DNA of 11,492 nucleotides from Candidatus Zambryskibacteria bacterium RIFCSPLOWO2_02_FULL_39_14 (GCA_001824135.1 MHWM01000029.1:190-11681), one strand, 5' to 3'. Positions 1-4,905 are shown, counted from the first letter of the stretch. Notes: generated by a model from the sequence alone, not told the origin. Translations and numbers: made by a program.

Positions 1-1
1 A

Positions 2-300
2 GCCCCGTTTCCGCCCATTCAATTTTAAAAAATCCCCCCCCGCGAAAAAGAAAAAGTATGGAAAGGCGAAACGGGGCGAGGGCGGAGCGCCGAGTCCGCG
101 AGGTGAGAAGCGAATACTTGGAGCTTCGCAAGACCTTGAGCACCGCAGGTGCGAAAGGTGTACCGTTCCTGTAAGGAAATGGTCGGATTGTGAGAGTCAC
201 CACAGAGTCGGAGCGTACGCATTGGTCTAAAGCCACCACGCACGCGGAGCGTGCGATTAGCTCTCGAAAAAGGTTCGCGCAAAGGATATGATTAGATCAC
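2..300. other. GC-rich structured intergenic region, no credible gene
   Basis: About 300 bases without a convincing gene. The stretch is much richer in G+C than the genes beside it. It holds a series of inverted repeats: GCCCCGTTTC at 2-11 pairs with the complement at 68-77; ACCTT-GA-GCACC at 133-144 pairs with GGTGC-GA-AAGGT at 148-159, with tandem GA opposite GA inside the stem; TTCCT/AGGAA at 166-178; GTGA/TCAC at 190-200; and a perfect 7-bp stem CGCACGC/GCGTGCG at 239-255. The motif GGAGCG recurs at about 84, 209 and 246. A minus-strand open frame crosses the region, but its product is repetitive Arg/Pro/Ser-rich sequence with no recognisable domain, no Shine-Dalgarno and no promoter. It could be a repeat element, a structured RNA or a terminator cluster for a gene to the left. 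I cannot choose between these. Confidence 0.4.
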
Positions 301-328
301 ATTCAGAAACTTGTGAATTTTGTGAACG

Positions 329-835
329 TTAGGAAAGTCCGAGAGTTTTGTTGTAAAACTCGTATTTCGCTATTTGATATTCCTTGTAAGTCTTCCTCGA
401 AACAGATTGCTTTAGTAATTCATATTCCCTTAATACTTCTGGAGTATTCTTGAGTATCTCAAATATTTTAAGTTGTTCCTGAAATTTGTAGTCAGATGGG
501 TCTGAAAGATATACTGATACTTCTATTCCTTCCTTAAACCACTGCCATTTATTTTTAACTTGCTCTCCGAATACAGGAGTTAGTTTAGAAAGATAAACAT
601 CTTTCATTTCAGGTGAGCAGAGGATGTAAATATCCACATCATTCTGACCAGAGATACCTAACGCTGATGCTCCCATAAAACGAGTATCAGCTTCTGGGAG
701 AGTAGCTATTATTTGCGATATTATCTCCTCTGCAACTTCTGTAGTCTTGTGGTCATACGGGTTGACAGTAATAATCTCCTCTGCTCTTTCAGGAGGTAAT
801 TTAGCCAAGTAATTTTTCTGCCCTTCTGTAAGCAT
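329..835 (-). CDS. GrpB/UPF0157-like nucleotidyltransferase-fold protein
   Basis: A 168-aa protein that resembles the GrpB (UPF0157) family, which has a polymerase-beta type nucleotidyltransferase fold; the family's biochemical role is poorly known. Residues 55-57 (GAS) followed by D66 and D68 (NDVDIYI) match the Gly-Ser plus DxD metal-binding pattern of that fold, and IEVSVYL at about 104-110 could supply the third strand. The tyrosine- and lysine-rich C-terminal helix (about 137-165) also fits the family. I chose the ATG at 835 because it follows the upstream gene's TAA by one base. The frame stays open to 892, but that would place 19 extra residues inside the upstream coding region. The gene forms a coupled pair with the phosphoribosyltransferase-like gene, so the two may act on the same nucleotide-type substrate, which is inference only. 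Confidence 0.7.
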   Translation of the reverse strand: MLTEGQKNYLAKLPPERAEEIITVNPYDHKTTEVAEEIISQIIATLPEADTRFMGASALGISGQNDVDIYILCSPEMKDVYLSKLTPVFGEQVKNKWQWFKEGIEVSVYLSDPSDYKFQEQLKIFEILKNTPEVLREYELLKQSVSRKTYKEYQIAKYEFYNKTLGLS

Positions 836-836
836 T

Positions 837-1217
837 TTATCTGAAGACCGCAAAATCTGCTTTGTGGTTACAATCAAGTATAACAGCCACATAAGGCTTC
901 TTACTTTTCATTTGTTTGAGTATTTTCTTCGTAGCATTTACCGACCCGCCATTCCATATTACATCTTCTGCTATTAAAGCAGTGCCAACATAATGCTTCT
1001 TTTTAAAATTACTTTTCCAGACTTCTGCCTTACCATTGACTATGTTAGTCCACACTTCAAAATAAGAGGACTTTATACCTTTATTCTTTAGATATTTATG
1101 TATATGTCTCCCAACGGTTTTACCACCCGAACATATTGCTAATACATGAATAGGTTGCTCTAAATGTATTACTTGTTTAGCAAGACTATTAATAAGCCTG
1201 TTGGTCTGTATATTCAT
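837..1217 (-). CDS. phosphoribosyltransferase-like protein
   Basis: A 126-aa protein with the outline of a small type I phosphoribosyltransferase. Residues 23-40 (HVLAICSGGKTVGRHIH) look like the beta strand and phosphate-binding loop at the start of the fold. Residues 80-92 (ALIAEDVIWNGGS) correspond to the PRPP-binding motif, with the acidic pair at E84-D85 and a Gly-Gly-Ser loop. It is shorter than hypoxanthine or adenine phosphoribosyltransferases (about 170-180 aa) and has no visible base-specificity hood, so the substrate cannot be named. The ATG overlaps the TGA of an upstream frame as ATGA, and a weak AAGG lies 8 bases upstream. Its own TAA is one base from the start of the nucleotidyltransferase-like gene, which argues for one mRNA. 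Confidence 0.7.
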   Translation of the reverse strand: MNIQTNRLINSLAKQVIHLEQPIHVLAICSGGKTVGRHIHKYLKNKGIKSSYFEVWTNIVNGKAEVWKSNFKKKHYVGTALIAEDVIWNGGSVNATKKILKQMKSKKPYVAVILDCNHKADFAVFR

Positions 1218-1408
1218 AGAACAACCTTACTTTTTAGACTAAGAAATTGCAACTCGTCTATACTTAATGCTACTAAATCTCTGTATTTAGAAAGTTCAGA
1301 AATCCAGTATAATGGGTCACAAAAACGTGGGACGTTTTTGTGAAGCCGGAGCGCGACGGCGCGAGGCCGGGGCTGGAAAATTTTCAACAGAAAATTATTG
1401 TGGCTCAC
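1214..1408 (-). CDS. short open frame coupled to the PRTase-like gene; possibly a gene remnant
   Basis: A 64-aa frame with no recognised family. Its N-terminal half (about residues 10-32) is encoded by the GC-rich hairpin element at 1318-1376 and reads as Arg/Pro-rich sequence unlike a normal protein. Its C-terminal half (about 33-64) is ordinary AT-rich coding-like sequence with alternating hydrophobic and polar residues. It ends in TGA that overlaps the next ATG (ATGA), as in a real operon. One reading is that the C-terminal part is the tail of a gene whose front was lost when the GC-rich element arrived. Another is that the whole frame is accidental. No start with a Shine-Dalgarno sequence is seen. 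Confidence 0.3.
   Translation of the reverse strand: MSHNNFLLKIFQPRPRAVALRLHKNVPRFCDPLYWISELSKYRDLVALSIDELQFLSLKSKVVL
1318..1385. repeat. GC-rich hairpin element
   Basis: A perfect 11-bp inverted repeat CACAAAAACGT/ACGTTTTTGTG (1318-1328 and 1332-1342, loop GGG) is followed by a GC-rich stretch with nested dyads (CCGG at 1346-1349 and 1367-1370 around GCGC-GACG-GCGC) and then the palindrome GAAAATTTTC at 1376-1385. The base composition contrasts sharply with the AT-rich flanks. It shares the words GGAGCG and GCGAGG, in the same order and at similar spacing, with the region near position 84-102. It may be a dispersed repeat family, but a second full copy is not visible here. Confidence 0.4.
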
Positions 1409-1455
1409 ATAGAAAGGTCACCTAACCTTGATTAAAATATTAAAGAAAGAAGATT

Positions 1456-1495
1456 ATATAAAAAAAGATGGGGTAGGTGTGCGAACACCTACCCC
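1456..1495 (-). terminator. Rho-independent terminator of the Arg/Gly-rich small gene
   Basis: A perfect 11-bp stem GGGGTAGGTGT/ACACCTACCCC (1470-1480 and 1485-1495) with the 4-base loop GCGA is followed on the minus strand by ATC and a run of seven T (plus-strand A run at 1460-1466). It lies 20 bases past the stop of the 1515-1733 gene. Confidence 0.9.
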
Positions 1496-1514
1496 TCTTA
1501 CCTCTCACTGTCGC

Positions 1515-1733
1515 TCAATCACACTGTCGCTTTCTCTGCTGTCTATCGAAGCGTTCGTCTGTGCGTGCCTCAACGTCGGCACCAGCACCAGCCGAACGCT
1601 GATCGTGGTGAGTCATATTGACTGCACGTAGAGTCTGGTTATCACTACCAGACCTCAACTGTGAGCGAATGCCCCAGCCCACACGCAACCAACCTTCACG
1701 ACTACCGCGACCTCTACCTCGAACGATTTTCAT
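1515..1733 (-). CDS. small Arg/Gly-rich basic protein, function unknown
   Basis: A 72-aa protein of no family I recognise. The N-terminus is MKIVRGRGRGSREGW, an RG-rich stretch of the kind found in nucleic-acid-binding proteins. The rest is hydrophilic, rich in Arg, Gln, Asp and Ala, with no membrane segment and a single Cys near the end. I chose the ATG at 1733 because GGAGG stands 6 bases upstream; the frame is open to 1766 but has no ribosome site there. The gene has its own promoter (1784-1812) and a strong terminator (1456-1495), so it is an independent transcription unit. It uses CGT, GGT and GCT often and has a higher GC content than its neighbours, compatible with high expression. RNA or DNA binding is an inference from the RG repeats. 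Confidence 0.65.
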   Translation of the reverse strand: MKIVRGRGRGSREGWLRVGWGIRSQLRSGSDNQTLRAVNMTHHDQRSAGAGADVEARTDERFDRQQRKRQCD

Positions 1734-1783
1734 TCGGCCTCCAACGAGTGAGAGTTGATGAGACAAATCGTGTTCTATTTAAC

Positions 1784-1812
1784 AGTCTATCATGCAGGAA
1801 GTGATTTGTCAA
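1784..1812 (-). promoter_or_regulatory. promoter of the Arg/Gly-rich small gene
   Basis: On the minus strand TTGACA (1812-1807), a 17-base spacer and TAGACT (1789-1784), with TG one base before the -10 (extended -10). The -35 lies inside the 3' end of yqeY. The predicted start near 1777 leaves a leader of about 44 bases that contains the GGAGG ribosome site. Confidence 0.75.
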
Positions 1813-2248
1813 TCACATCTTTTACCACCACACCTTCTGCCTTACCTTTAAGTTCTTTCATTATCATACCCATAAACTGACCTTTTTTGGAAGTATCCAC
1901 ACTGCCAGCTTCAGTAACCTTTTGTCTTACAAAACTCTCTACTTCCTCTCGAGACATTTGCTGTGGTAAATAAGTTTTTAGCACGGCAAGTTCCAGTTCC
2001 TCTGTATCAGCCAAATCCTTGCGCCCACCTTTTTCAAACTGTTCTATGGAATCCTTCCTCTGCTTGACCGCGCGCGTGATGACATTAAGAGCTTCTTCGT
2101 CAGAGAGTTCTTCATCCGGTTTCCTTTTCTTACTCATTGCCTCATTAGTAAAACTCGATAAAAGACCTCTCAACACATTAAGACGCATCGTATCTTTAGC
2201 ACGTAGAGCTTCTTTAACCTGTTCTTTAATATTTTGGTGTAAGGACAT
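1790..2248 (-). CDS. yqeY: GatB/YqeY domain protein
   Basis: A 152-aa YqeY-family protein, the usual length for the stand-alone family. YqeY resembles the C-terminal tail domain of GatB, the subunit of the tRNA-dependent amidotransferase that makes Gln-tRNA and Asn-tRNA; the stand-alone protein probably binds tRNA, but its role is not well defined. Family landmarks are the N-terminal helix with RLNVLRGLLSSFTNE (about 22-36), the run of acidic residues and EEALNVITRAVKQRKDSI (about 51-68), the segment LAVLKTYLPQQMS (about 87-99) and the Gly-rich GQFMGMIMKELKGKAEG (about 123-139). The start is the ATG at 2248, placed six bases after a TATAAT, so its mRNA is predicted to be leaderless. It is divergent from rmuC. 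Confidence 0.93.
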   Translation of the reverse strand: MSLHQNIKEQVKEALRAKDTMRLNVLRGLLSSFTNEAMSKKRKPDEELSDEEALNVITRAVKQRKDSIEQFEKGGRKDLADTEELELAVLKTYLPQQMSREEVESFVRQKVTEAGSVDTSKKGQFMGMIMKELKGKAEGVVVKDVIDKSLPA

Positions 2249-2254
2249 ATTTAT

Positions 2255-2260
2255 ATTATA
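2255..2260 (-). promoter_or_regulatory. -10 box of yqeY (leaderless)
   Basis: A consensus TATAAT on the minus strand, separated by six bases (ATAAAT) from the ATG of yqeY. A start seven bases after the box falls on the A of the ATG. No good -35 is seen. Confidence 0.65.
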
Positions 2261-2308
2261 TAGTTTTTAGCTTTTGACTTCTAGCTGTTAGCTTTGATGT
2301 AAAAAAGA

Positions 2309-2314
2309 TATAAT
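2309..2314 (+). promoter_or_regulatory. -10 box of rmuC-rplU (near-leaderless)
   Basis: A consensus TATAAT ends eight bases before the rmuC ATG, so the transcript would carry at most one or two leader bases. No clear -35 and no Shine-Dalgarno are present. Confidence 0.65.
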
Positions 2315-2322
2315 GAGAACAA

Positions 2323-3375
2323 ATGGAAATATTACTCTGGATAGTAGCAATTTTAGTTGTTATCAATGCTATAGCTCTATTTATATTTGCTAAAAAATTT
2401 GGAGAAAAAAAGGGTGATGATGGGGGAGAGGGGATGAAGCTTCTCCTAACACAACTCAACGAATTTTCCCGTACTGTTGATCAGAAGATGGCAGAGACAA
2501 ATAAGATGATGAATGAATCTGTGCGTAACCAATTTAGCGAGTCAGCCAAGCTCATAAGAGAAGTTACTCAAGGCTTGACCAAACTCGACGAGACTAATAA
2601 ACAAGTGGTTTCTTTCACCGACCAACTACAGTCTCTCCAAGATATTTTAAAGAATCCGAAACAACGCGGGGTATTAGGAGAATATTATTTAGAAACTTTA
2701 CTCAAAAATGTTTTACCACCCGGTTCGTATCAAATGCAATACGCATTTCCTGATGGCACTATTGTCGATGCCGTAGTGTTTGTGAAGGAAAAAATCATAC
2801 CTATAGATTCTAAATTTTCTCTAGAAAACTACAACCGTATCATCGAGGAGAAAAATGAAGTAGAAAAAGAAAAACTAGAGAAAGCATTTGTAGTCGACCT
2901 CAAGAACCGCATAACTGAAACATCTAAATACATTCAACCGGGGCAGGGAACTATGGACTTCGCTTTCATGTTCATCCCTCATGAAGCTATTTATTATGAC
3001 TTAATAATTAATAAAATAGGAGCTCTTAAAGAAGACTCGGAAACTCTCATTCAACGCGCAGCTGCCAAATATCATGTACTAATAGTCTCTCCCACTTCCT
3101 TCCTTGCCTACCTCCAGACTGTGCTACAGGGCCTAAACGCGCTTCATATAGAAGAGAAGGCGGTAGAGATTATAAAGAGAGTTGAGGAACTCGGTAGGCA
3201 CCTTAAAAGCTATGAGGAGTATTACTCCAAGCTCGGTAACTCTCTCTCCACCACCATCAATCACTACAATTCTGGATACAAGGAACTTGGCAAGGTAGAT
3301 AAAGATGTACTCCGTATTACAGGTACCGGTACAGGCTTGAAACCATTGACTTTGGATAAACCTAGAGTAGAATAG
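2323..3375 (+). CDS. rmuC: RmuC family DNA recombination protein
   Basis: A 350-aa RmuC protein. RmuC limits inversions at short inverted repeats and is thought to be a membrane-tethered structure-specific nuclease. Visible parts are an N-terminal membrane anchor (about 3-23), a long coiled-coil region (about 37-110), and the conserved domain that begins with QRGVLGEYYLETLL (114-127). The nuclease-like core has E120, D149 (IVDAVVFV) and D162-x-K164 (IPIDSKFSLENY), the PD-(D/E)XK-type arrangement. FMFIPHEAIYYDLI and the downstream AAAKYHVLIVSPTSFLAYLQ are also typical. It is shorter than the E. coli protein (about 475 aa), mainly in the coiled coil. The rplU start follows the TAG after seven bases, so the two are co-transcribed. 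Confidence 0.93.
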   Translation: MEILLWIVAILVVINAIALFIFAKKFGEKKGDDGGEGMKLLLTQLNEFSRTVDQKMAETNKMMNESVRNQFSESAKLIREVTQGLTKLDETNKQVVSFTDQLQSLQDILKNPKQRGVLGEYYLETLLKNVLPPGSYQMQYAFPDGTIVDAVVFVKEKIIPIDSKFSLENYNRIIEEKNEVEKEKLEKAFVVDLKNRITETSKYIQPGQGTMDFAFMFIPHEAIYYDLIINKIGALKEDSETLIQRAAAKYHVLIVSPTSFLAYLQTVLQGLNALHIEEKAVEIIKRVEELGRHLKSYEEYYSKLGNSLSTTINHYNSGYKELGKVDKDVLRITGTGTGLKPLTLDKPRVE

Positions 3376-3382
3376 GCACCCT

Positions 3383-3790
3383 ATGATTGAAGTTGCAACC
3401 CCCAAGAAAGTTGTTAAAAAATCTCCCATATCTGAAGCTAAAAGTCAACAGTCAGAAGCTAAAAGATCTAATTTTTATGCCGTCTTTGCTACCGGAGGTA
3501 AACAGTATCGTGTAAAGATGGGAGATAAAGTTAAAATCGAGAAACTTTCAGATGAAAATAAAGAGGGTGACAAGATCACTTTTGACAAAGTACTCTTAAT
3601 AGACGATGGGGCTACAGATGTAACTTTAGGCACGCCGTTTATCAAAGGTGGGGAAGTCAAAGCTACTTTAACTAAAATTGCTCGTTATAAAACTATTGAC
3701 GTTATCAAATACAAACAGAAGTCTCGCTATTTCAAAAAATACGGCCACCGCCAACCTTATTTTGAAGTTACAATAGATTCGATTAAGTAA
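3383..3790 (+). CDS. rplU: 50S ribosomal protein bL21 with N-terminal extension
   Basis: A 135-aa bL21, a 23S rRNA-binding protein of the large subunit. The core starts at FYAVFATGGKQYRVKMGD (about 31-48), where most bL21 proteins begin with Met-Tyr-Ala-Val, and continues through KVLLIDDG and TIDVIKYKQKSRYFKKYGHRQ to the end at the usual place. About 30 extra residues precede it, rich in Lys, Ser and Ala, with the tetrapeptide SEAK twice in a short tandem repeat. No ATG, GTG or TTG lies in frame between 3383 and the core, so the extension is real if the gene is translated. It follows rmuC by seven bases. In many bacteria rplU sits next to rpmA; here rpmA is about 6 kb away on the other strand. 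Confidence 0.95.
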   Translation: MIEVATPKKVVKKSPISEAKSQQSEAKRSNFYAVFATGGKQYRVKMGDKVKIEKLSDENKEGDKITFDKVLLIDDGATDVTLGTPFIKGGEVKATLTKIARYKTIDVIKYKQKSRYFKKYGHRQPYFEVTIDSIK

Positions 3791-3795
3791 CCCTA

Positions 3796-3846
3796 TTACT
3801 TAGTTCTATGTAAAAAGGCGTTTTTGAGAGTCTTGGGGTCGGTATA
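3796..3846 (-). pseudogene. recR: displaced 3'-end fragment of a second recR allele
   Basis: On the minus strand this segment reads YTDPKTLKNAFLHRTK followed by TAA. The intact recR ends YADPETLKNAFLHRTK and TGA at 4288-4335, so 14 of 16 residues match. At the DNA level 40 of 51 positions match (3796-3846 against 4288-4338), with an unbroken run of 16 bases. Most differences are in third codon positions and silent (ACT/ACG, AGA/AGG, CAT/CAC, TTA/CTC, GCC/GCG), so the two copies descend from separately evolving, functional recR genes rather than a fresh duplication. Upstream of this fragment the similarity stops where the hicB promoter region begins. Confidence 0.85.
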
Positions 3847-3853
3847 TGAATTT

Positions 3854-3878
3854 TCTGGAAAATACATTATAATCCAGA
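3854..3878 (+). promoter_or_regulatory. hicBA promoter with flanking operator-like inverted repeat
   Basis: A consensus TATAAT at 3868-3873 ends six bases before the hicB ATG, predicting a leaderless mRNA. TCTGGA (3854-3859) and TCCAGA (3873-3878) form a perfect 6-bp inverted repeat with a 13-base spacer that encloses the -10 box. HicB antitoxins commonly repress their own operon, so this is a plausible operator. Confidence 0.5.
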
Positions 3879-3879
3879 T

Positions 3880-4089
3880 ATGTTAAACGCTATATATAAA
3901 AAAGTACGTTCCGGCTATATTGCTTGGGTTGAGGAAATTCCTGGAGTAAACACCCAAGGCTATACGAAGAAGAAGGCTCGAGAAAATCTAGAGGATGCTC
4001 TGAAGGAGTTCATTGCTGCTCGTCGCGCTCTTACTAAACGAGAGAAAGCTACTCCAAATACCTTGGTGCGAGAACGTCTTATTGTTTAG
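3880..4089 (+). CDS. hicB: HicB-family antitoxin
   Basis: A 69-aa HicB-type antitoxin. The N-terminal half shows the compact HicB fold, which is a degenerate RNase-H-like domain: a first strand (AIYKKV), GYIAWVEEIPGVNTQG (about 12-27), then the helix KKKARENLEDALKEFIAARR (about 30-49). It is the short form, with only a small charged tail and no separate helix-turn-helix domain. It should neutralise HicA, the product of the next frame, by binding it. The gene starts at an ATG six bases after a TATAAT and has no Shine-Dalgarno. It stops at TAG (4087-4089), and the toxin frame continues in the same reading frame at once. The cassette is flanked by two recR 3' ends. Confidence 0.85.
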   Translation: MLNAIYKKVRSGYIAWVEEIPGVNTQGYTKKKARENLEDALKEFIAARRALTKREKATPNTLVRERLIV

Positions 4090-4092
4090 AAA

Positions 4093-4287
4093 ATAAAGCG
4101 CAGAGATTTAGAACAACATCTGCGCAAACATAAATGCTCATTGCTCCGAGAGGGAAGCAGACATTCTGTGTACCATAATTTCAGTAATGACAAGACTACA
4201 ACTATTCCTCGCCATGTAGAAATCTTTAATCCCCTAGTTCACAAAATTTGCAAAGATCTCGGGATACCATTGCCACACAAAAAGTAA
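4093..4287 (+). CDS. hicA: HicA-family mRNA interferase toxin, apparent AUA start
   Basis: The frame reads KRRDLEQHLRKHKC, then LLREGSRHSVYHN, TTTIPRHVEI and KICKDLGIPLP, which is a full-length HicA (64 aa): a small double-stranded-RNA-binding-like fold that cleaves mRNA, with the catalytic His at position 24 in GSRHSVY. The normal start would be a Met directly before KRRD. Here that codon is ATA (4093-4095), and no ATG, GTG or TTG lies between the hicB stop and this point. The first in-frame alternative, a TTG at 4141, would remove the first helix. The frame is the same as hicB, separated only by TAG-AAA. Its TAA directly abuts the recR stop codon on the other strand. It may use a weak AUA start, arise by readthrough of the UAG, or be silenced. 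Confidence 0.8.
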   Translation: MKRRDLEQHLRKHKCSLLREGSRHSVYHNFSNDKTTTIPRHVEIFNPLVHKICKDLGIPLPHKK

Positions 4288-4338
4288 TCACTTCGTCCTG
4301 TGGAGAAACGCGTTTTTGAGAGTCTCGGGGTCAGCGTA
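4288..4338 (-). repeat. intact recR 3' end, direct-repeat partner of 3796-3846
   Basis: This is the recR-borne copy of the repeat that bounds hicBA; the partner is at 3796-3846 in the same orientation, about 490 bases away. The longest identical block is 16 bases (4310-4325 and 3818-3833). Confidence 0.8.
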
Positions 4339-4902
4339 TTCAAGTTCCGCGCCGGTAGAAAGTCCTCGGCCTAGTACAGAAATAGTTACACTTGGTTTTA
4401 TAAGAGAAGAGAGTTCTGACTTTAAATATTCAGCAGTATTCTCGCCATCCAGATTGGCATTCATGGCTAAAATAATCTCTTTCAATCTTTCTTCGCCTTT
4501 CTTAATCCTTATTCTCAATTCTTTATTCCTTATTCTTTTCTCCGGTTCTTTCTCTAAAATCGGAACAACTCCTCCTAAGACAAAATAATATCCTTTGTAA
4601 CTTCCGCTCTTCTCTACAGCTTCGAAATCTATATCACGTGGCACAATCATAAGCATAGAATTGTCTCGAGACTTATCAGAACATACAGAACAGAGGATTG
4701 TAGAAAGACCGTTCTTAGGAAAAAATCTTAGGCATTGATCACATTGCACAATCTCCTTTCTGAGATTCTGGATTGCTTTTACCAATTCACCGGAATAATC
4801 ACCATTTCGAGTCAAGAGAAAATAAACAAAACGTTTAGCCTGCCTCGGTCCAATACCGGGAAATTTAGAAAATATTTCTGATAATTTATCTATTGAGTTC
4901 AC
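4288..4902 (-). CDS. recR: recombination mediator protein RecR
   Basis: A 204-aa RecR, which with RecO and RecF loads RecA at gaps in DNA. The parts in order are a helix-hairpin-helix (SKFPGIGPRQAKR, about 12-24), a four-Cys zinc site (C54, C57, C71, C74), and a Toprim domain from about 83 (MLMIVPRDIDFEAVEKSG, YYFVLGG, ILAMNANLDGENTAEYL). The ending GAELEYADPETL (185-195) is typical. Residues about 117-136 hold an extra Glu/Lys/Arg/Ile-rich loop (KRIRNKELRIRIKKG) encoded by low-complexity repeats and not expected in RecR. The start is GTG at 4902, three bases after the dnaB TAG, with a weak AGAAAG before it. The last 16 codons are duplicated at 3796-3846. Confidence 0.95.
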   Translation of the reverse strand: MNSIDKLSEIFSKFPGIGPRQAKRFVYFLLTRNGDYSGELVKAIQNLRKEIVQCDQCLRFFPKNGLSTILCSVCSDKSRDNSMLMIVPRDIDFEAVEKSGSYKGYYFVLGGVVPILEKEPEKRIRNKELRIRIKKGEERLKEIILAMNANLDGENTAEYLKSELSSLIKPSVTISVLGRGLSTGAELEYADPETLKNAFLHRTK

Positions 4903-4905
4903 TTT

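Noticed and set aside
25..282. An 85-codon minus-strand frame across the GC-rich start of the window
   Set aside because: There is no Shine-Dalgarno, no -10 box and no recognisable domain; the product is an artefact-like Arg/Pro/Ser-rich string from hairpin-rich DNA.
331..345. AGGAAAGTCCGAGAG, similar to a conserved RNase P RNA block (GAGGAAAGTCCGG)
   Set aside because: It overlaps the 3' end of the nucleotidyltransferase-like gene, and no matching downstream conserved blocks (ACAGAA-type) or helices follow on this strand.
1507..1530. Direct repeat CACTGTCGC twice within 24 bases, checked as a CRISPR or iteron start
   Set aside because: There are only two units, no regular spacing continues, and they lie at the 3' end of the RG-rich gene.
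1428..1631. A 67-codon plus-strand frame starting ATTAAAATATT
   Set aside because: It runs through the terminator and the opposite strand of the better supported RG-rich gene, and has no ribosome site.
3880..4287. Reassignment of UAG to an amino acid, which would make hicBA one fused gene
   Set aside because: UAG ends rmuC, dnaB, rpmA and others in this window at their expected C-termini, so it is a stop here; local readthrough remains possible.
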